Origin: Strigamia acuminata
Lineage: Eukaryota; Arthropoda; Chilopoda; Geophilomorpha; Linotaeniidae
Length of the DNA: 64,000 nucleotides
Assembly (NCBI GenBank): GCA_949358305.1
Contig: OX442316.1
Coordinates: 8,124,001-8,188,000, forward strand
Direction of reading: 5' to 3'
Made by a program: the position numbers and the translations under genes. A model generated the notes under the pieces. That model worked only from the letters and a program-made list of their open reading frames with translations, made no database searches and was not told the origin of the DNA. Below are positions 40,597-52,383 of the stretch, piece by piece. Positions within the stretch are counted from its first letter, which is position 1; every line of letters begins with the position of its first letter.

Positions 40597-41159
40597 AAGC
40601 TAAGTACACATAAGATTTTCAGACTATGAATATTCAGAGTCTGAATTTTCAGGTTGTCAAGGCCGAAAACGAAATGATTCCACCTGTGTGTTTGGCTGTG
40701 TTTATCCGTGCGCGGAAATTGTTTGGTACACACAATCCGTGCACGTGTCGTAATTATAAATGGCGACCGCTTTTACAAAATATTGTAGTTTGATTGTGCA
40801 AAATAAATGGATTCCAGTATTATTTTAAATTAATAATTAAGAATAAATTATAAAATAAATTAATCAAACATTTTTAGTATTATCAGTCTTTGCATTCAGT
40901 ATCCACCTCAGTCTTGTGTACGACCGGTCACGATCGACTGAATTACCACAACGCACTCTGGGTACTCAGAATTTGTTCGTGCGTAGAAACGATTGAATTT
41001 TTCCATGCACCATCACTGCCGGAAAGAATAGAATTCCGGTTGCCAGAAAGTTTTCGTGTGTGGTAAGCGGAACTATGTGTACCATGTCGACCAAAACTTC
41101 TGGCCGCTCACGGAAAGTGACCATTCCATGCACGGAATCAGATCATGTGTACTTAGCTT
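40597..41159. mobile_element. non-autonomous DNA transposon, 563 bp
   Basis: Terminal inverted repeats AAGCTAAGTACACATAAG (left) and the complement of AAGCTAAGTACACATGAT (right) are flanked by TA on both sides (40,595-40,596; 41,160-41,161). If the true duplication is three bases it would read TAA versus TTA, so a Harbinger-type TWA site with one change is also possible. The interior repeats GTGTAC, GCACGGAA and TTTGGT words in both orientations, giving extended imperfect foldback. No transposase frame. Confidence 0.75.
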
Positions 41160-41161
41160 TA

Positions 41162-44100
41162 TTGCAAACAAGTTTCACTCATTCAGCAGAAATGCATAAC
41201 AATATTGTTCAAGTCAGACTTGAATAAAAACATCAGTTATTGTTGAAACAATAAACAAGACTAATCATTATTCATTTGCTATTAAAACAACACGAGCCAG
41301 AATCGTGGATTCGAAATGTTACACGCCCTTATGGACGAGTAAAACCTTATTTGCAATAGTGAATATATATATATAAACCTTTAAATTTAATATTGACTTG
41401 CGTTCAAATAATAAAAGAACAATTTCTACACTGTAGCCATGTTTATTCCAGTTATACCCCAGCATTTCACTACTGTATATTACAAAAGCTCAATGGTTTA
41501 CTGTATAAACTCTAAACACCTTGTTTTGTTTGCTCCACTTTATTTGATATTAAAACTTTCACCGACTTAAATTTCTGCTGCAAATACTATCCCCGTTTCG
41601 AACAACAATTTATTTACCGTTCAGGTATTTTAAAAATTCATACAACCATAATAAAAGAAGAAAAAATCCCCCCCTCGAATATTTTATGCCTATGGTATTG
41701 AATATTTCTCTAAGCAGTCACTAAAAAAATAAAAATAAAACAAAAACAAAAACAAAATAATAAACATGTACACCTTGGAAAAAATAAAAAGAAAAACCGT
41801 TTCCAAAAACAAAAACACATGCACGCTTGCCGAGTTATTTTAACGAGCTGCGTCAACTGTTGGGCAAAAATTTCTTTAAAATAAATGACATTTTCTAGTC
41901 AATGACGCGATTTTGTGCTGCAAGGCTCTACTGAGATTGGGTCTGGGTAATATTGCAGTTGATGTGACAGCCGGCGTCGTGCGAGCTTAGGGACGTAATA
42001 ACGCTCGGCCAAGGGGCTTCTTGAGAAGCTCCCCCCGTTCATTCGGTTTTGACATGGACAGAGGATTGCTTCAACCCAGGTCGTGTGAACTTGACAGGCA
42101 AACTTGGGTTGGGCGCGCGTTCAGTTCAATATAGATAGTTTCTATATAGATGTAGCGCTCTCTTTCTCTCACTGCGTCTCTCTTCACCCCACCTTCATTG
42201 CTATTAGACTTGATAAGAACTGCTCGAGACGGACGAACCGTGGGTCTAGTGTGACTGCGAAAATAGATTCAGGTGCTCGGTGCTGCCTTTAGAAGATAGT
42301 TTTGCCATTTCCACGAAGTGTTGTTTGGAGATAGACCTAATCTCCAAGATTGGAGATGGCTTAGCATGTGCACATTGGAGGCAGTGTGCTGTAATTATAA
42401 AATGCTGTATTGGCTTGTAAATGTAATTTGTTACATAAATTCCATTTACGTTATTCGGAATTAAGAGTGAACATGTTTCATCCTTAACCAACCAAACTTA
42501 ATAAGGCAATTGTAAAAGCTGGCAATAATTCTCCAAATGCATTGCATTGAGAATAAAATGTGACTGATATTAAATCATGTTAATTCATCGCTTGCGTGAA
42601 CGAAATTATTTTTTCAAAAAACATTAAACTTGATAAGATTAATCGTGTTTTCTTGTTTTTCAAAGTTTTTTTTTTTGGGTATGTTTTTGTTTATCTAAAG
42701 GATTTTGTAAATCGTATTAAAATGGGACTTTGAGATTTAATTGGCTGTTTTCAGTATACAATTTTCCATTTTGCGAATTTAATATTTCTGATAATTATTA
42801 GCAATTATGATATTATTGCCAACAATTGCACTACTGCGATAATGTTTATTGTGGTAATAAATTGAAGCTTTTGTATCTTGGAACATCATTTATTCATTGA
42901 TCAATATTGAGGAAAGTTAAACTAAACACACACCGGTAGTGCATAGAATTTTAAAAAAGAAAAAAAAATTTTTTTTTCAACTTTTATCTTTAATTATCCG
43001 ACTTTTTCCTGAAGCTGGTTAAACTAAATGTCGATAATCTGCGCAAGAGTTAAAACAGCAGTATTTCTTTATCAATTTTCTGCTATCTAAAGATATAAAT
43101 AAATTCACGCAATCTTTGCCAATTTTTAATGATGATAAATAGCACATGGAAAAGAAAGTGCAACAAAAAAGCGGAGAAAAAAAAAATAAGAAACCACTTT
43201 CTTTAACATTCGTTGCCATTGCAAAAAAAAAATCAATCAAATCTTTAATGATATTTTCGGCTATAAAATTTAATTTTAACAAAATTACCTAAAAAATTAG
43301 TGCCCGTAAATCGTCAAATTCTTAAAAAAATATTTAATAAGCTCAATTAATCAATAAAAAAATTAATAAAACCCGAGAATTGTACAACTCGCGAAATGCA
43401 CAACTTATGCAATAAAATAGAAAACGTTCATAATGCAGGATACGAATTTATATCGTTTTTAAAAATAAATGGTAGTCGTTAAGTAAGATATATGACATTC
43501 TCACATTAAACTTAAACGCCTTTTCATGTTTGAAAAACGGTTTCAAGAAACCGCAAAACCAAAGGTAGAAATTCTTTCCTTATTTCGGTCGCATTACTAA
43601 AAATTCCGCAAATTGTTTTACAAACGAAGAAATTAAGCAATCCTACTTTGAACTTCTACAATTGCATAATTTCTGCTTTAAAAATCCAAAATCGCTCAAT
43701 GATAATCAATAACGCAAGGCGTAAACCAAATAATATTTGCAACATGCGGTGAACAAGTGTATTGGTTTCTCCTCCCAGTGTGTTTTATGCATGTCAGATA
43801 GTTTATTGGTAAGAATCGGAGGCCTGTTTCGAAAATATGCATTATATTCATTCATAAATATTGAATATTAGTCAGAAACCACTTCTATTGTGTATCTTTT
43901 TGGAGATGGATAGCGGGGACTTGAGCTGTGCAGTGAAGTGATGGAAAGCACAAGTTTCTGGCTAGACTAGTTGCATTTGTGCATTTAATATTTAAAAAGT
44001 AAGATGAATTATGTCTAAGCCGAGTTGATTTAAGGTTCACGATTGATGCAATTTGTCAATTTCAAAGTCAGTTTGGGCATGTGACAAGAAAAGAAAATTG

Positions 44101-46549
44101 ATTCAGTAATAATGCCCACTGCTTAGTAAGTGCGATTGCATTTTTTTTCTCCCCCGTCTGTATGATAGTTCAGATTTCATGTGTCAACGTGAATTGGTTC
44201 TCGCTGAAATAAAAGAGCAGTTTGTCAGCACATGTGTGAAAGCTCATCAAATATGATTTACCCGTTACATTAACTTTGATTTATTCACTGTCAATTGCTG
44301 CTTCACCTTCATATATCATCATTTCTCAGATAAACGAAATCATTGATTCTATAATTATGTGTTTGATTGTTACGAAAAAAACAAATAATTTATCAAACTT
44401 TATCGCATAGAATGAATTAATTAATTGAAAAAAATTATTTTCTCATCCCGACTCCGTAGCTTCAAAGCCATCAATACCGCTGATCACGAAAACAGATTGA
44501 AAAATCAAAACAAGTTGGATGGAGTTCGCCTTTCTCATTAAATGCAAAGCAACTTTTTCCACGAGAATGCAACTAAAAATACGCAATGCTCAATAGGTCA
44601 CTTCAATTTGTAATCAGGGGGTCAAATTGGTTGAATAATTTTCCATAATTAGAGTGAGCTTTCAATTACGATTGAGTAATTAACTTTTTATTTTTTCCTC
44701 TAATTATCATTTTAAATCATTTCTCAACTAACTAGTTTTAAATTCAACCGTTCATGCATTCAAATTTTTAATAACTGCCCTAGAACCGTACAATAAATAA
44801 ATATTTACTCAATCATTACGTTGGTTTCCATTCCAAATTACAAAAATTACAAAAAACAAATAGAAACTGCAACTTGAGTGCATTTATACCAGGGACTAAC
44901 TAGAGTGCCATAAAGCAACGAAACGTTTTTGGATAAGGGCACACAAGGTCTCCAAGAGGCCCTCCTCTGGATCGATATATTACGTCAAGATTGGAGGCCA
45001 GTTCGCTAATTTGTCAAGAGCTATCCGTTTCAGCGGTGCGAAAAGCAATTGGCAGCTCCGTTCTGTCAGCATCTTCCTTCCAGCATTTCACAATAGAAGT
45101 GAACATGGACTTGGAATACAAAACAGACGAGAAAAAAAAATCTAAAATGGTTTTTGCAATTTTTTTTAATAAGTTATATATATAAACCATTGACCATTGC
45201 ACTTTTTTTGTTATTTCCATGTTTTTAATCCCAATACAAATGTTGGCGACAAAGTACACGCACTCTTGTCATTCCGAAGTGATGAATGGAATAAATTATA
45301 TTCGACTGAATAAATCGGGTGGTGAAAGTTGTCAACTTGATGTATTAGACATGCGGGACTATACATTCTGCAGTGAAATGGTAAAGGGAAATGTTTTAAA
45401 GGAATATCTGATTTGTCGATTCCTCCGAGGGTAACTGACTAAGAAATATATATGAAGTAAGTAGCAAGTAGTGACATGACAGGTACGAAAAAAGAAATCA
45501 AAGAAAAAGGTTCACAGGAGCAAAAAGAAGAAAAAAGAAAAACAAATTGGCACACAATTAAGAGTAGCAGCAGCAGCAACTTCATAAAAAAAAGAAGGAA
45601 AAACTGTTAGGTTAACAAGGAGGTTTGTGAAATAAAAAGAGTAATGTTTATAGTAAAAAAAAAATGGTAACGTGTTATAATGTTTTTTTTTTGAATAGAA
45701 AAAAAAGGGGAAAAAAGGATCGTTTTAAGGGGTTTCCGGGGAAAAAAAAGAAAATCCAGCAAATTCTGTTGTTTTGCAATGTTGGGTTTAGTATCCTGTG
45801 GGCTTTAAAGGTCTTTTTATTGACATTTTTTACCTTTAACAGCAGTTTAGGTGTTGGTGAGAACAATTTAGAATCCTTTGCTTGACCTCAAGAGTGTACT
45901 AAAACCTAGTTGTAAAGAGATAATTAAGAATTCCGGCAAGTGTTGTACAGTAGGGAACTATTCTGGTGTAAGGCAACTAGTATATAGTAGTAAACTTAAT
46001 ACATTTTTTTTAGGTAAAGACACAGTTTCGGCCATTGGGGATTTGTGCAATCACGTTTTAGTTACTTGTATAATTTCCTTTTTGTAATACGGTATGCGTG
46101 CAAAGCTTTTAATGTCAATCGCCCATAAAACTTACTATGCAAATAGTGATTTAATGAATTGGAATCCCGAACACAAAAATGCAATTCAAATGTTTGTGAT
46201 TGCTTTTATCAACTGCGAAGTTTGAACAATGTAAATGAAACATTTTATCAACACTTGACGGAGCAAATTCAACAAAACAACTGAAAGATCCGCCAATATA
46301 TTAGAAATGGCATAAAGTTTGTGCAAAAAATAAGAATTTGTGTAATACTCCATAGGAAACTGCTAGTTAATGTTAGCGATGTTGTGAGAAACTCGGTGGC
46401 TATATTCAGACGAGGACATGACACTACATAAGTAGACTAAATAATCATTGGCGCCACTCATGTGGCAACACACTACAGAATAACACATTGCCATGTGCTC
46501 AACATTCCAACAGTTAATATAGAAAACGCAGAAAAAACCGCATCAACAG
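41162..46549. other. non-coding stretch with two GC-richer patches
   Basis: No firm gene. About 41,930-42,290 is a GC-richer island with pyrimidine-rich CTCTCTTTCTCTC sequence and could be a promoter or untranslated exon of either strand. About 44,920-45,140 is another patch, open in more than one plus frame, with an A-rich tail beyond it; the encoded peptides are not recognisable. The remainder is AT-rich with A/T runs. Confidence 0.4.
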
Positions 46550-46673
46550 GTGCTGAAACTGCATATTCTGCATCTAGCATCTGGATATTGCAAATATGAT
46601 TTTGGATTTATATAATTCTAGATTTATTTGCAATATCCTGATTAGCAAGATGCAGCATTTGCAGTTTCAGTGC
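46550..46673. repeat. long imperfect hairpin, 55-58 bp arms
   Basis: The left arm (from GTGCTGAAACTGCATATTCT) and right arm (complement of GCACTGAAACTGCAAATGCT) pair over about 55 bases around an AT-rich loop of roughly ten bases, with one small bulge. Weaker inverted similarity extends outward through GCATCAACA/TGTTGCAT. The size and outward extension fit a foldback MITE better than a microRNA precursor. Confidence 0.65.
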
Positions 46674-49600
46674 AAATTCACACGTGTTGCATAAAAATCC
46701 AAGTTAAAGAAATGAGATTTTGGTGCTGCAGAGAAGCAACCAGCTTGGATTGTGTTGTGTCACATTTCCCTACGTTCAGTATGAACACATGTGTGAACCA
46801 AACAACTTTTCAGCACTGTTAAAAAAACTCTAAAACAATTCTCTTCGAACTAATACTTATACCTCTTGACAAAACGTTAAAACACAACCCTCCTTGGCCA
46901 CTAGATAACAACCCAGATAAAAACCAAAAACAAAAATCCAAAACAGATAAACAAAAAACAAATTAAAAAATTATTCTTCACATCACTTATTGTTATCGAT
47001 TCAACGCACTTTATCAGTGCCGAATGTTCGACCAATTTGTCACTTCATTTCTTTTAATTTATGTAAATTTGTTATTACGCCAATTAAAATTTTTCTCACT
47101 CATCAGTGGCATTGAGTGAAAATCATTTATGCAAATTTCTGAATAACAAATTCGGTCTCCACTTTCATCATACACAACTTTTTTTCCTATCTTCTCTTTA
47201 AACCTAAAACTTGCTTCCAAACATGTTCCGCGCTAATACTAAAACAACTTTCAATTTCCTTGCTTGGATTAAGTCATTCACTTAATTTAATCGACATCCA
47301 ACTCTACCCCAACAATAATAAGAAAGAAATTGTCTGTAACGTTCCCAGCCTCTCATCAGTGGACAGCTTAGCTGAAATACTCTCATGCTACTTTTATGGT
47401 TCTCGACTCAGAATTATGGTGTGGTTAGCCAGAAGCTCCGAGTAAATCCAATACCACTTGATTGACGAAGGGTCAGCTTGGCACAAGTAATGTATCTGCT
47501 GAAATGGTGACGAAGGACAAGTTTATCACACAACCAGTGAGGTGTAGATGGAGTCTGAATCACAAGATATAATGTCAAACTCGGATGGACCGTTCTTAAC
47601 CGATTCATTTCCTGTTAATTTCCTTAAAGAAGCGTCATATATTCCGAGCACGAGTGTTCCATTTACTTTTGTACAATCCAATTGCTTTTTTGTCCTTTAT
47701 TCAAAAATCCCACAATAGAAACTACGGGGAATCTTTACAAGGGAAATTTAGTATTTTATTAAATGGTGAAAAAAAAAAGAAAGAAAAAGTTACCATTTAC
47801 CTATTTTTTTTTAGGTGAAAGAAAATGGTAGAACTTTTGATTGCACTAGGACTGATGATGTGGTTGTTTACACTGTATACACATCAAGTAGAATACGATA
47901 AGGTTAATCTTCACGGTTTTTTTTTACCGTGTTGCTTGAACTTGCTTATCACCAAAAGACAATTGCACAAAATGAGCGTCTTAATTCTCAACACAAAAAA
48001 ATTCTCCAATCGGAAATAGAAACTGCAGAAATGCAATTTAATCAGCGTTTCGTTTAAGCAATTTTTTGTATATATTTGACCTTTAGACAGTCTTCCACCT
48101 GCCAGTTATTCTGATGACTTTAAGGAATAAGGCCTAACCTTGCATTTGCACCGAGAACTGGGAAAACATGGATTAACATGTCCGATGTTTATCAGTTAAA
48201 ACTTTAAAAGATTTATAAAGACGACATTTTGACTTATCATAATATTTCTATTCTCTTTGAATAGTCACACCACTAAATTTGTAAGCAGTTTAATTAAACA
48301 TAACTTCAAACACCAAAAAATATTTATTTATTCTTTAAAAAAAAAAGAAAAAAAAAAGAAATTGGTACGGCTTATCTTCATTAAAAACAAAATATTAAAC
48401 TAAGCCCCCTTTTTTTCTCTCTTTTTTTTGTTTGTTTTTCAACTGCTAGCTAATTGCATTGGAAGCTGTTGCCAATTTTGCTGTGAAAATTGCGTCGAGT
48501 TTTGTAAATACCATCAAATGATATTGGTGAGTGGAGGCTTTATACTCTTAAGCCTGGAGCAGAAATACACACGGTTCGGTATTGAGAGAGAAGAGAAGAG
48601 CACTTTTTTTTCACTGGATGTTTTGTTGGCATCAGAAGAAAATTGCTTCTAAATGCTCAACATTTAACGAAAACAAGTGAAAGAGTAAAAGTATAAAAAT
48701 AAAAAAATAAAAACTACATAAAAAAAATTTATAAAATTAACTTATATACTTAAAAAAAAAATTATTTACCATAATTACGAATAGAATTTTTTATTCCATT
48801 TTATATCTTTTTTCTTAAACCATCCCGCTTTCAAGTTTCGCTTGCAAGTGATGACATGCGTTCCAATAAATTTAACTCAGCCAGTTTTTGCTTGACAAAC
48901 ATTTTGAGTCATCTATCCATGCATGCAACATTAGAAGTAAAGTTGAAAAACATGCGCACTGAGAGAAATCACTTATGCTGCACAAAAAGAAAAAATAGTA
49001 AAAAAAAAAAATGTTTTTTCACTCTCCTTCTCAGCTGCAAGATCTTCCTAAATCGATTTCTCATATGTCTTGTGCCAAGATTACAAGCCCAAGGATATTA
49101 TTAAGTTGCATATTCCTGCTAACGTTTCCACTTCTTTCACAACTTTTTCCCCCGCTTTTCTAAGGCATCTCACTTCTGGATGTTGTTTCCTACTGCATTT
49201 CCTTGGGCTATTGAAATTTAACTTTCTCAACAAAACTGCACTTAAAACTGCCACTATCATCCCACACTAAAACTAAAAAATGCCCTCTAAAACTAACTTA
49301 AACCCTTAAAAAGGCAAGTCGTTACACCAGCAACAGTGACACTTTGCGACACACGAGTGTCTTGGAGTCCATGTTTTATATTCTTTTTTTGACGCGTTAC
49401 TTATTTAAAAAAAGAAAAAAAAAATTTACGTTTCAAACACATCGTCGGCGAGTCTTAATAAATATCGGACTTTTCGCGAAGTGAATCAAATTCGTTTACA
49501 CAACGGTTGTTAAATGCAGATTTTACTCTTCTTACACCGTTTTAGTTCATTGATATTAAGTTAGTGGCGAAATTGATTGAATCTGTTGAAAACAGATGAG

Positions 49601-50305
49601 AAGGGGGGAGTCCAATCATGGGTACGGGATGCATTGCCTTTTTCTCCTCTCTTTCCTTCGTGGATTCAATTAAATTTTCAATTCACAAATGTTGGTGAAT
49701 GTGTGTCTGTGTGTGTGAAAGTAATAACGCCTTTTTCGTCTTCTCAAACTGCCTATAGTTTCCCCTTGACTGATTTTGTTGAAATGAGTTGAGCTTTTGT
49801 CGGCTGTGTATCTTCCTTCTCCAACTTGCACACACGGACGAAAATACAACTGATGAAAAGATGCTTTTTTTTCTTGTCTATTGCAATTGACAATTTTTAT
49901 AATTGATGGAGAACGGGAAAAAACTTAATGAGTTTTCAGATCCAATTATACTTGAGTCAAACACAAAATGTATTGAAATTGTCGCCTGCAGTAAATATCA
50001 GTTTATCTTAAGCTCGTGACTTTTCTTTTTTTCTATCTTTCTTGCATTTTTCTTTCAGTTGCAGCACATTTTTGCCACTATGACAGTTGTTTGTAATCTT
50101 TCCAGTTTGCAAGTAAACTCTACGCGATGGCCAAACTTTATTAAAGTCAGAAATTTGTGATGATGCAATATCAACAGAAGCAAAAACAAATCACTTTTTT
50201 TTGCTTGTTCAAGCAAAGCGAAAAAAAGGTCACAAAACAATTGTTAGTTCATCATTAAATAAAAATAGAAAAGGAAACCAATATCACAAACTCCCTACAA
50301 TAATA

Positions 50306-50357
<52 letters not shown>

Positions 50358-52149
50358 TAACTTGATAATATAAAAAAAATATCTAAAATTGGCCTTGATT
50401 TTTATATCTTTTTTCTTCAGTCGGAAGCTGTTATACGCGAATACTGTTCAACATAAAACTGTAATAGTCAATGAAATTGCCTCACGTTTAATATAGACAG
50501 CAATTTAAAAATGCCTTGCATGCAGCAGCATTAAATCGCTGCGATCCGAGAGAATCTTCCAATTAATGCATGTCGAAAAACTATAATAACATGACCTCCG
50601 TAAAAAAAAGTGCACTTTCTTAACAACTTAATATGCTCAAGTGGTTCGGCACCACTGCAAGCTTAAAGTCATTTCAACACAATGGTTTGCAGAATCAATT
50701 GACAGCTCTTCACTGTCTGTCTTTAACCCTTAAACTCAAAATCATCCGTAAACTGATTGTGCAAAATGTTTGTTTGCCACGCAATAAGCTCTTCAATTCT
50801 CTACATTTTAAAGCATCTCACTCTTTGAAAAATTATTTATTTAACTAATAATTCAAGGAATTACGAAAAATTCCTTAATGTTATTATTGTTGCATCTAAG
50901 CGAGTTAAGAAAGCAAGTAAAAACAGCGCTTGTTTTCTTAAGAAATCATCCATTTTTAATCAAGTCTATTTTAAAGCTAAATTAGCGCACAAATTATTTA
51001 AATCTTATCAACTTAAGCTCATAAACAAATAATGTAAATTAATTACACGATTTCACACACGGAATATTACTTTTATGCCGAAATCGTGATATCTAACACT
51101 ATATAATTCAATTTATTATTTCATTTTTGAGCAAATATCAAAATCAATTAAAGTGTGTAACAACTTTAATAAAAAAAATAATAATTTGCCTTTATCAAAA
51201 TATCGCACAACGATCGAGATAAACTTCTAGAACAAGTTCTCCAACCCTAGGCGCTTTCAATTGGTCAGTGGTCACTGCCCCAACTGATAAACTGCTCCCA
51301 GATCTCGTGCATCTAACAAACTAATAAGAAAATAGTTGACTCAAGGCCATTATTTGACACAACAATTTTTAATTTTACATAAATCTCACCTCTTGTTAAT
51401 TAATTTTTCTTTTCCCTTACAAAAAAAAAACTCATTCCTTATTAATCAAGCATCACGTCACGTCAAAATAAACATTCTAAAAAAAACTTCCTCCAAACCA
51501 CTTTCTATTAATAATTCATTAGAATATCTAAATCTCAAGTTGGAAATATCATTCATATGTTTATCTGCATTACGCTCGCATTCTGTTTTTGCTTTTCTCT
51601 CGTCCCCAGTCATAAATCGTGCCTTTTTGCCAACTCCCACACCGGCATAATCTAAGTCATCCATCTTGACACGATCTTCGTGCATATAAAATCCAGAGAT
51701 ATTTCAGCACTTCTAACTTTATCTTGCTAAAGCAACTCCAAATCTCCAGACTTAGTTTTTTACCTTCTTCCTTTTCTGTCCTATCTTTCTCGCAACGTTA
51801 TTATTGCTACTGTATGTCATGCGACTGTGACGAGGTTGGACCACCCAGATATGACTATGCATACGATAGAACCCCCACAGTATTGTCGATATTTACAACT
51901 AAGCCTATATCTCGCCTTCTTGCCCGTACAGGTTTTAGTTGTTGGTCTTTAAGAAAAGTCTGTAGTGTGATATCTCTCTTCCACAGCTGTGGATGTTAAA
52001 GCAACCCTCTCAAGATGAGTTTCAAGATGTCATTACTGTTTGGCGCTTAGTTATCCGAACTGGATTAAGTAATTGGTCTACTTTAATTGCTAGCGGATAA
52101 CTTGTCGGGTTACAAATGACCTTTTGCCACATTAAAAACAGAATATATT
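46674..52149. other. non-coding stretch
   Basis: No supported gene. AT-rich with A/T runs and the trinucleotide microsatellite at 50.3 kb. Short frames on both strands (for example 47,414-47,608 minus and 51,724-51,999 plus) have no recognisable features. Confidence 0.45.
50308..50356. repeat. (TAA)16 microsatellite
   Basis: About 49 bases of uninterrupted TAA repeat, preceded by a shorter interrupted run. A perfect trinucleotide tract of this length is likely polymorphic. Confidence 0.95.
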
Positions 52150-52383
52150 TCACAATATATTGCTTTTCACTTAGTGCATTCCAAAATGTGTAGCATTTCG
52201 CACAATTAAAAATATTGTTTATGCATTAAATAAAAGCATAATGTCATTGAAAATGTGCATATTTTAAAAAATATATTATCATTTGCAAACCAATAGCACG
52301 CACAAATGTATTACTAAATGTATTCTCGCAAAACCCGATGCATTTCAAAATACATTGCAACACATTGTAATGTTCGAACCATA
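52150..52383 (-). repeat. dispersed repeat, copy 2 (inverted partner at 14.9 kb)
   Basis: Complementary to the repeat at 14,872-15,035, with 23 identical bases at 52,280-52,302 and a near-identical block at 52,338-52,360. This copy is longer than the other and includes extra AATATATT-rich sequence on the left. It is likely an old non-autonomous element. Confidence 0.7.

Noticed and set aside
40494-40733. 79-codon minus-strand frame with protein-like C-terminus
   Set aside because: Half of it lies in the 563-bp MITE that starts at 40,597, and no splice or transcript signal supports the remainder as an exon.
46550-46673. MicroRNA precursor
   Set aside because: Arms are about twice the usual length and weaker inverted similarity continues outward, which fits a foldback element; not called as an RNA gene without small-RNA data.
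47414-47608. 64-codon minus frame as an exon
   Set aside because: Mixed composition but no matching acceptor and donor, no motif and no neighbouring exon in phase.
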